DNA from: an uncultured Syntrophobacteraceae bacterium
GTDB lineage: Bacteria > Desulfobacterota > Syntrophobacteria > Syntrophobacterales > Syntrophobacteraceae
Reading direction: 5' to 3'
DNA: 14,746 nucleotides
Assembly (NCBI GenBank): GCA_937889795.1
Contig: CALBZH010000045.1
Coordinates: 1-14,746 of the forward strand
Made by a program: the position numbers and the translations under genes. How positions within the stretch are numbered: position 1 is the stretch's first letter; each line of letters begins with the position of its first letter. This document shows positions 1-5,119 of this stretch, in pieces. The notes under the pieces were generated by a model that was not told the DNA's origin, ran no database searches, and saw nothing but the letters and a program-made list of their open reading frames with translations.

Positions 1-748
1 TGGTGGATTCGTTGTCCCCGGAGGTTTCTAGAAAGCAAATGTGCTTGAGGAGCGCACCCTCCCCGGCGTTCGCGGTCGATGCGAAATAGTACTTTTCGCC
101 ATCTTTCCGATAGCCGTCGAGGAGGATCCCTTGCTTTCGAAAGAACATGAAGGAGAGCGGGCGAATGGAAAGCTCACGGGAAAGGGGCCAAGCCCAGAGA
201 CGGTCTCCGACCGGCGTCACAAGGACTGCGTCGTCGGCGTAGCAGCGGAAGCCGAAGCGGGTGAGGTTGAAGGCCGTCGTTGACTTCCCCGAGCCGGAAT
301 TGCCCATGAAGACAATGGCGCTCTCCGCAAGCGCCATGCATGAGCCATGAAGAATGAATCCCCCGACGCGCTCCATGAGGGGTTGGAGGGCCGCCTGGAG
401 GACGTCATCCAGCATGAGACTCACGGGTGCTTTCGACGGATAGCGAACGGCAATGCGGTGTCCCCGGACGTCCAGCGAGATGGTGTAACGATCGAACATT
501 CTGAGAATCGTACGGTCATGCCCATCTTCGATCGGATGCTTCTCGATGTAGACGACGTTGGGCTTGCACGGGCGCCGTATGAGGTCTGAGACGGAATCAT
601 CCTCGATATAGTCGATGAAGCCGATGACTCGATTCGTAAAGGTCTCCGAAAGACAAATGTGCCGATGGGCCTCCTCCTCGAAGCGCGGGGAAGGGAAGCC
701 GATTCGGACGCCAAGCTCGCCCAGATTCAAGAACGCATGAGCGCTCAC
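1..748 (-). CDS. HPr kinase-like ATPase of a RiPP operon (3' end off the left edge)
   Basis: The reading frame is open from a GTG at 748 to the window edge, giving 249 codons with no stop. The start is chosen because AGGAAGG lies 8 nt upstream and the preceding formyltransferase stop ends 2 nt before it. Residues 134-137 read HGSC. A P-loop GNSGSGKST follows at 149-157, then YADDAV around 170-175, the acidic pair expected of the HPr kinase/phosphorylase fold. About 130 N-terminal residues precede this domain and show no clear motif. HprK-like proteins without an HPr partner are known in lasso-type RiPP clusters, where the paeninodin-type kinase phosphorylates the precursor side chain. By context this one should act on the 40-residue precursor at 2415-2537 or its product, but the substrate is an inference. 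It is the last visible gene of the operon, and more genes may lie to the left. The family call is strong; the kinase activity is not proven. Confidence 0.8.
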   Translation of the reverse strand, partial: MSAHAFLNLGELGVRIGFPSPRFEEEAHRHICLSETFTNRVIGFIDYIEDDSVSDLIRRPCKPNVVYIEKHPIEDGHDRTILRMFDRYTISLDVRGHRIAVRYPSKAPVSLMLDDVLQAALQPLMERVGGFILHGSCMALAESAIVFMGNSGSGKSTTAFNLTRFGFRCYADDAVLVTPVGDRLWAWPLSRELSIRPLSFMFFRKQGILLDGYRKDGEKYYFASTANAGEGALLKHICFLETSGDNEST

Positions 749-750
749 TC

Positions 751-1506
751 TCAGAACCTTCCTAGCTCTTTCAACCGCTCCTTTTGGTCGCGGCTCAATT
801 TGGGGTAAGTGGTCGCCTCAAGCTCGTCTTGCGCTCGCGCGCAGAACGACCCGTCTTCGAGCTGCTGCAACAGGGGACGGAGCATCTTTACCCCGCAGCG
901 AACTGATTTGATCGCCAGATCCTGAGTGGTGTCCCGCGGGGCAATATCGACCTCCTCCTGAGCCAGGATGTCTCCGCGGTCGATCTGCGGTGTCATGAAA
1001 TGCCAGGTTGCACCGGATCGCTTCTCACCGTTGAGCAGGATGTGTCCAAAGGGAGTGGGGCCTCGGTAACGCGGGAGCAGGGTGGGATGGAAGTTGATGA
1101 ATCCGAGTCTGGGAATTTGGAGGAGCGACTCGCGAAGGATCTGACCGAAGTTGGCTACAATCCCAAGATCCGGCTGCAGGTCGGCGAGAGTCTTCAGGAA
1201 TTCGGGAGCATTGATGTGTGGGGCTCGCAAAGCTCGGATGCGATTCCGAGCGAGATAGTCGGTAAGCGCATATGCCTCGATGGTCCGTCGCCACTTCCGG
1301 AAAAATGCCCAGTTCATGCGAGCAAGAGGCGACAAAGCCTCACGCATCACTCGGAGGCTCAGCAGCCACTCTCTCGGCTTCCAGCGGGAGCGTCGAATAG
1401 GCGGCAGATACACGCCCAACAGGTGAACAGGAGAGGTCCTGAGCGCATCAAGGATTTGCAGTTCCGTACCCAAAAAGACGACTCGCAGCATCTGGCCTTC
1501 TGTCAT
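751..1506 (-). CDS. formyltransferase-family protein (RiPP operon)
   Basis: This is a 251-residue member of the formyl-tetrahydrofolate-dependent transferase fold (Formyl_trans_N). The catalytic Asn-x-His appears as NFH at 138-140, followed by the folate-loop signature LLPRYRGP at 143-150. The third catalytic residue is the first Asp of IDRGD, D176. These match N106, H108 and D144 of E. coli methionyl-tRNA formyltransferase. It is about 60 residues shorter than that enzyme and lacks a recognisable C-terminal tRNA-binding domain, so it is probably not the housekeeping Fmt. Acceptors in this family include aminoacyl-tRNA, amino sugars and peptide N-termini. Its place between pqqD and the HPr-kinase-like gene, with gaps of 8 and 2 nt, suggests it N-formylates the mature peptide, which is an inference. 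An internal ATG at 1491 has GAAGG just upstream and gives the usual family N-terminus MLRVVFLGTE, so it may be the true start. Confidence 0.82.
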   Translation of the reverse strand: MTEGQMLRVVFLGTELQILDALRTSPVHLLGVYLPPIRRSRWKPREWLLSLRVMREALSPLARMNWAFFRKWRRTIEAYALTDYLARNRIRALRAPHINAPEFLKTLADLQPDLGIVANFGQILRESLLQIPRLGFINFHPTLLPRYRGPTPFGHILLNGEKRSGATWHFMTPQIDRGDILAQEEVDIAPRDTTQDLAIKSVRCGVKMLRPLLQQLEDGSFCARAQDELEATTYPKLSRDQKERLKELGRF

Positions 1507-1514
1507 GATGACGA

Positions 1515-1775
1515 TTACTTGCGCACCAACATCTTCTTCGCAAGAAATTGGTCGATCATCTCTTCTGCATCTTTTCTTGCCGTAGCTTCACTTACACTAT
1601 ATTCATCACAGAGCTTCCCCACGATATCGTCCAGCGAAGATTGATCCATCAACCCTTTCCAAACTCGGCTTCCGGTAGGATTCAGGGAATAGTAAACTCC
1701 AGAGTCGAGATTTAATACAACGACCTGATCCCCAACTTCCTTCCAAACAAATTCTTCCGTCAATGAATAGGCCAC
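1515..1775 (-). CDS. PqqD-family leader-binding protein (RiPP recognition element, B1-like)
   Basis: This 86-residue protein is the size of a stand-alone PqqD/RRE domain. It has the typical layout: an N-terminal strand with GDQVVVLNLDSGVYYSLN at about 15-32, then NPTGSRVWKGL leading into a helical half with DDIVGKLCDEY and a final helix. PqqD-like domains form a winged helix-turn-helix that binds the leader of a precursor peptide and presents it to a processing enzyme. In lasso clusters the free-standing form is called B1 and works with the B2 protease. Here it lies 12 nt after the B2-type gene and 8 nt before the formyltransferase, in the same operon. The expected ligand is the YxxP-containing leader at 2415-2537. 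The gene and its upstream neighbour are rich in A+T compared with the rest of the window, which hints at horizontal acquisition. Confidence 0.9.
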   Translation of the reverse strand: MAYSLTEEFVWKEVGDQVVVLNLDSGVYYSLNPTGSRVWKGLMDQSSLDDIVGKLCDEYSVSEATARKDAEEMIDQFLAKKMLVRK

Positions 1776-1787
1776 GGCAATCAGCTC

Positions 1788-2222
1788 CTAATCATACTCA
1801 AGGAATGTAGCAAATTGCTCAATAATATCTTCAACCTCAAATCGCAGAATACCATGCTCACGTATCCAGCAGTGTCCTTTTAGACTGCCTGACTGCAATC
1901 GAGCGCCAAAGCAAAGAGAAACGGGAAGGTCCATCCTTTTGCCATAAAAATAGATCGACAGGCCTCGAATGAGACAGGGTTGCTTCCTGGCCAGCAGCAG
2001 GAAACGAAAGGTCTTGCGGAGAGCATCGACCTTTCTTGAAACGGCTTCCAGGGATCCTGGCGACAAAGGAAGTGTCTCTGCCAGATCCCGGATGTATCCC
2101 ATGGTCTTCGGGACTCCAAAAATCCGGGTCAACGCGACAAACAGGTTGCTCCAAAGCAGCAGAGCCAAAAAAGATGGCTCCCACCCGTTCGGGGAGGAGC
2201 CATCACCCTTTCTCCTAAACAC
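1788..2222 (-). CDS. lasso-type B2 protease (transglutaminase-like leader peptidase)
   Basis: The protein has 144 residues, the usual length of lasso peptide B2 proteins (Transglut_core3). It has an N-terminal hydrophobic segment at about 17-36, a helical middle, and the catalytic Cys in CLIRGLSIYFYGKRMD with Cys at 83. A block matching the family's GV-x(n)-HAWVE region follows, here SLCFGARLQ at 102-110 and GHCWIREHG at 116-124, with the catalytic His at 117. B2 proteins cleave the leader peptide, normally just after the residue following the conserved leader Thr. The usual Ala of HAW is replaced by Cys. The start is GTG at 2222, with GAGG 7 nt upstream and an in-frame TGA shortly before it. 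The order precursor, B2, PqqD differs from the more common B1-B2 order. No asparagine-synthetase-like cyclase is visible in the window. Confidence 0.85.
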   Translation of the reverse strand: MFRRKGDGSSPNGWEPSFLALLLWSNLFVALTRIFGVPKTMGYIRDLAETLPLSPGSLEAVSRKVDALRKTFRFLLLARKQPCLIRGLSIYFYGKRMDLPVSLCFGARLQSGSLKGHCWIREHGILRFEVEDIIEQFATFLEYD

Positions 2223-2391
2223 GTTCCAGCCTCATCAGGAATCGTTTGTCCAATTCTCCGGTGACAGTCGGTCGGGACCTGGCCGAAGCATGTATAATCG
2301 CCCCCGAGATGAGGCCCACGGCACAAACCCAGCTTTGTTGGGTTGAACTGCTGGAAAAACAATGGAGGTCTTTAAACGAGCTTGGGCCTCC
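2223..2391 (-). other. spacer between precursor and B2 protease genes
   Basis: No convincing gene is seen in this 169-base spacer. It holds one further inverted repeat, AACCCA at 2326-2331 with TGGGTT at 2339-2344 around a 7-base loop, and the GAGG ribosome binding site for the B2 gene near its left end. The precursor and B2 genes are probably cotranscribed through it, since no clear promoter is visible. Confidence 0.4.
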
Positions 2392-2413
2392 CGATTGGGA
2401 GAATGCCCAATCG
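2392..2413 (-). terminator. hairpin directly after the precursor stop codon
   Basis: A perfect 8-bp stem, CGATTGGG with CCCAATCG, encloses a 6-base loop and begins one base after the precursor TAA on the minus strand. No run of T follows, so it looks like a partial terminator or a 3' stability element rather than a full intrinsic terminator. Such an element between a RiPP precursor and its maturation genes would keep precursor mRNA above enzyme mRNA. A competing 6-bp pairing, TTGGGC at 2382-2387 with GCCCAA at 2405-2410, overlaps it. Confidence 0.5.
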
Positions 2414-2414
2414 C

Positions 2415-2537
2415 TTAGAACAGGTAATAGTAGTAGACGACAGCCGTTGCCTCCTCCAAGGGCTCATGCTGCTCCATTTTGGGTTTCTCGTAGCTTTTTT
2501 TGGTGAGGTCCTTCTCTTGATCCAATTCTTTGGCCAT
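2415..2537 (-). CDS. short RiPP precursor peptide with lasso-type leader and Tyr-rich core
   Basis: A 40-residue peptide starts at ATG 2537 and ends at TAA 2417-2415. GAGGAGGAGG lies 5 nt upstream, by far the strongest ribosome binding site in this part of the window. The leader starts MAKELDQEK and contains YEKPKMEQHEPLEEAT, with Y16, P19, M21, E25 and T31. These fit the spacing of the known lasso leader motif YxxPxLxxxGxxxxxT exactly, with Met for Leu and Glu for Gly. In lasso leaders the Thr is the penultimate leader residue, so cleavage is expected after A32, leaving VVYYYYLF. That core is only eight residues, has four Tyr in a row and has no Asp, Glu, Ser, Thr, Lys or Cys, so it cannot form a lasso isopeptide ring. 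It sits at the head of an operon with B2, PqqD, formyltransferase and HPr-kinase-like genes. The gene call is well supported; the structure of the product is unknown. Confidence 0.85.
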   Translation of the reverse strand: MAKELDQEKDLTKKSYEKPKMEQHEPLEEATAVVYYYYLF

Positions 2538-2542
2538 CTTTT

Positions 2543-2552
2543 CCTCCTCCTC
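2543..2552 (-). promoter_or_regulatory. strong ribosome binding site of the precursor gene
   Basis: GAGGAGGAGG ends 5 nt before the precursor ATG. It supports translation of a 41-codon gene that size filters would miss, and fits a peptide that must be made in excess over its modifying enzymes. Confidence 0.8.
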
Positions 2553-2601
2553 GTGAAAACAATCACCTCAGACGAACCCACGACCTTTACATTTCTTTAC
2601 C

Positions 2602-2631
2602 TGGTTACTTTAGAGCCAGCTATGAGGTCAA
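2602..2631 (-). promoter_or_regulatory. possible promoter of the RiPP operon
   Basis: On the minus strand TTGACC at 2631-2626 is followed after 18 nt by TAACCA at 2607-2602. The -35 is good and the -10 is poor. The 160-base gap from the lipoprotein gene and the T-run at 2660-2654 make a separate promoter for the precursor reasonable. It would lie inside a 14-codon open frame at 2641-2597. Confidence 0.3.
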
Positions 2632-2697
2632 GAACTTTCATGCGCGACCTCTCAAAAAAACGAGCTGCGAGTAAGTGTCACACAGAGCGGGAAAGGA

Positions 2698-3642
2698 CTA
2701 CCGCTGCTTTTCGGGTGCTGTCGGCTGCGGAGCCGGCTTGTGGACCAAACCGTACAGCATTCCCGCGACGAGACGGGGCTCGGCCACGACCTTGGGCTTC
2801 ATGGGGTCACCGGGACCGGATACCGAGCTCGACCACGTGCACTGACCCGCCTCGAGATTCAGCAGGCCACAGCTCATGTTCCTCCAGTCCACGGAGTATC
2901 CCGGGAAAAACATCACGTAGACATGTCCGTGGGTCGCTACTCCCGTCGCCACGCCGGTTGCCATGCCGATCGCGGCGCTGAGAAGGCCTTGCCCGACGGC
3001 CTTTCCCGTCGAGATACTGGTGCCGTTGACCCCAAGATAGAGAACACTCGATGCATTCATCTTTTCCGCCACCACCTGGGTGGCTTCCGCAAGCTCCTGG
3101 GCGCCCACGGTGAAAGGAGGGGGTTGAGGTTGTCCTTTCTTCGCCTGCATGGCCTGATTGCTCGGCTGCTGTGCCGCGGTACGGCTGTAGACCTCCCCGG
3201 ACAGCGTGAGAAGCGCCTTTAGCAGCTCGGGATCCTCTCCGATTTCCGGCTCCACGGCGAAGGGCGGTCGAGCCTGTTTCGTCTCTCCACCCACGCGGTC
3301 AGCGACCTTGAACGACGCGACATGATTTCCATGCGTAAGGGATCCGCATACGAAAGGAACAAGCTCGGTACGCACCGAGACTTGTTTCTCCCGCAAATAC
3401 GTGCGCGCGGAAGCGAGGAGTGCCTTCGCGCCCTCCTTTGATTCGGCAATGGAAAAATAGTCACCATCTCCGACCACGTCTTTCTGAAGGCATACGTCAG
3501 CAATCAAAACAACACCCCCGTTTTGATCCATGACGGGATCATGAGCGACAATAAAAGTCTGTTTGGGTGTATGCGCACAGCCAGCCAACAGGACAATCAA
3601 GAGAGCTTTCGCGAATACCTTGGCATTATGGCCTCCCATCAC
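2698..3642 (-). CDS. uncharacterised lipoprotein
   Basis: The 314-residue product has a signal peptide with hydrophobic core ALLIVLLAGC and a lipobox LAGC ending at Cys22, so it should be lipidated. Ala follows the Cys, and no Asp inner-membrane retention signal is seen, so outer-membrane placement is likely. A segment at about 186-206, reading EATQVVAEKMNASSVLYLGV, looks like an alpha-beta unit. It is followed by a Gly/Ala-rich stretch at 213-237, GKAVGQGLLSAAIGMATGVA, that resembles a glycine zipper. Four further Cys lie at 51, 99, 258 and 268. The C-terminus is rich in Pro. I do not recognise the family. Translation starts at GTG 3642 or at the adjacent ATG 3639, both served by AAGGAGGTGAGG. 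Both neighbouring gaps are large, so it is probably transcribed alone. Nothing ties it to the RiPP operon other than position. Confidence 0.75.
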   Translation of the reverse strand: MMGGHNAKVFAKALLIVLLAGCAHTPKQTFIVAHDPVMDQNGGVVLIADVCLQKDVVGDGDYFSIAESKEGAKALLASARTYLREKQVSVRTELVPFVCGSLTHGNHVASFKVADRVGGETKQARPPFAVEPEIGEDPELLKALLTLSGEVYSRTAAQQPSNQAMQAKKGQPQPPPFTVGAQELAEATQVVAEKMNASSVLYLGVNGTSISTGKAVGQGLLSAAIGMATGVATGVATHGHVYVMFFPGYSVDWRNMSCGLLNLEAGQCTWSSSVSGPGDPMKPKVVAEPRLVAGMLYGLVHKPAPQPTAPEKQR

Positions 3643-4038
3643 TCCTCACCTCCTTCTCCATGAGGGTTTGCTGTGTGTGGCTGGAGCGGGGAAGACAGCC
3701 AGCCGGGCGGTTGATTGTCCTAAGAAGCGCCATGGTCGGAATGGCCATGAATCGAGGGTGCTTCGCGCTCGAGTCGTTCGGTGTCGCGGAAAAGAGATGT
3801 CAAAGGGAGCGTCCGAGCCAAGAACGATCGCCTCGGCTCGGTCATAGGGGCCAGGTTCGGTCACGCGATGAGGTTGCGAAGTCCCGGGCTGAGACAAGAC
3901 GCTGGATTTCGGACTCACATCCTCCTTATGGCACAGGACCGTAGGCTGTGCATTAGAAAACTCGCGCGGCGGGAAAGTCGAAATGTCAGTGTCTCGGATC
4001 GACCAGATTGTCCCTTGTGGAAGGACCTGATGACGGTG
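3643..4038. other. 396-base intergenic region without a convincing gene
   Basis: The stretch between lptG and the lipoprotein gene contains no coding frame that I trust. It holds an inverted repeat, CCGAGCC at 3813-3819 with GGCTCGG at 3835-3841 (15-base loop). It also holds the AAGGAGGTGAGG ribosome binding site of the lipoprotein gene, close to 3643-3656 on the minus strand. A 90-codon minus-strand frame (3918-3646) starting at GTG is Arg- and Pro-rich and has AAGGAGG only 2 nt before its start, so it is not called as a gene. Confidence 0.45.
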
Positions 4039-5118
4039 CTAGGTTGTCTGCTCGGTCATCCAGAGAAAGACGGCCAGGGCGCTGAACAAAATGTTGGCGG
4101 ACCACACGCCGATGAAGGGAGGCAATATGCTCGCGGTTGCCAGAGAGCAGCCCAGGTGGAGCATGGCCAGGTAGAAGAATGCGACGATCAACCCGATGCC
4201 GGTGCTCACCGCGATGCCTCCCTGAAGGCCCTGTCTGAGTGCGATGAAGATCCCGACGAGCGCCAGGATGATCGTTGTGAACGAGGAGGCCATGCGCAGG
4301 TGGAGCTCCACTTCGTAGGGAATGGCATTGTAGCCTTCGTGCCGGATCTTCTTCGTATACTCGTAAAGATCGAGCCACCCCAAATCCTCGGGGAGTGTTG
4401 CGAGGCTTGCGAAGTCATCGGGAGTCTCCGCCAGGTCGATCTTGCGCTGGTCGAACCATTCCTGCTGGGTCTCGGCACCTGAAAACCGCAAGAGGAGTCC
4501 GTCCTCGGCCAGCCAACCACCGTCTTGCCAGCGCAGCCGGCGCGCATCGACCCTCTGGGTGAGCTTGAACGCATCGTCCATGAAAAACAGGGAGACTTTC
4601 TCCAGGGTTTGATTCTTTCGGTCGTGCAGTCGAATCTGGTAGATCACGTTCTGTCCGCGATACCAGACATTCTCCTGAGTCATCGTCAAGGCCGTCTTTT
4701 TATGCTGCACTTGCTGCTGCCAAATCAACTGAGCTTGCTGGTTGAGCGAGCGGGCCCCGGTTTCTCCGAAACCGAAATGGACCAGCGCAATGACGGCCGC
4801 CGCGAGCACGATGGGACCCGTGTAGCGCGTGGCGCTCACGCCAACCGACTGGAGAGCCACGAGCTCCCGGTTTCGGCCAAGGATCCCGAGAGCAATCAGG
4901 GCTGCGAGCATGGTCATCAGTGGCACGCCCTGCATGGCGATGAAAGGCATCTTGAGGAGGAAAAAGGCAAACGCGTCACGGACGGGCACGTTCTTTTCCA
5001 GAAGCTCATCGACTTTTTCAAAAAAGTCCACGATGACATAAAGACCGAGAAAGGCGACCATCGCAATGGCGAAGATGGGGAGGAAATGCCTTAGAATGTA
5101 GCGAGGGAGGATCTTCAT
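4039..5118 (-). CDS. lptG: LPS export permease LptG
   Basis: The 359-residue protein belongs to the LptF/LptG (YjgP/YjgQ) family. With LptF and the ATPase LptB it forms the inner-membrane transporter that extracts lipopolysaccharide and passes it to the LptC-A-D bridge. Visible features are an N-terminal amphipathic start MKILPRYILRHFLP, a first membrane helix at about 12-31, and further helices at about 55-80 and 100-117. The conserved cytoplasmic loop GRNRELVALQSVGVS is at 81-95. A large soluble periplasmic domain spans about 118-275, and three C-terminal helices follow, starting at SFTTIILALVGIFIALR. It starts 1 nt after the lptF stop, with AAAGG about 6 nt upstream, so the two are translationally linked. 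The LptG label rather than LptF rests on gene order and on the MKILPRYI-type N-terminus. Confidence 0.92.
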   Translation of the reverse strand: MKILPRYILRHFLPIFAIAMVAFLGLYVIVDFFEKVDELLEKNVPVRDAFAFFLLKMPFIAMQGVPLMTMLAALIALGILGRNRELVALQSVGVSATRYTGPIVLAAAVIALVHFGFGETGARSLNQQAQLIWQQQVQHKKTALTMTQENVWYRGQNVIYQIRLHDRKNQTLEKVSLFFMDDAFKLTQRVDARRLRWQDGGWLAEDGLLLRFSGAETQQEWFDQRKIDLAETPDDFASLATLPEDLGWLDLYEYTKKIRHEGYNAIPYEVELHLRMASSFTTIILALVGIFIALRQGLQGGIAVSTGIGLIVAFFYLAMLHLGCSLATASILPPFIGVWSANILFSALAVFLWMTEQTT

Positions 5119-5119
5119 G

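Noticed and set aside
1000..1644. 214-codon plus-strand open frame
   Set aside because: It is antisense to the formyltransferase and pqqD genes, both of which have clear family motifs.
2415..2537. Classical lasso peptide
   Set aside because: Leader and B2/PqqD genes fit, but the core has no Asp or Glu and is too short for a ring plus threaded tail. No cyclase gene is visible.
2654..2660. Intrinsic terminator of the lipoprotein gene at the T7 run (minus strand)
   Set aside because: The run of seven T is clear, but no stable G+C-rich stem directly precedes it.
3646..3918. 90-codon minus-strand frame before the lipoprotein gene
   Set aside because: Its GTG start has AAGGAGG only 2 nt upstream, the composition is Arg/Pro-rich, and no motif is seen. 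Its stop falls in the ribosome binding site of the next gene.
3781..4482. 233-codon plus-strand open frame
   Set aside because: Most of it is antisense to lptG, and it has no recognisable domain or ribosome binding site.
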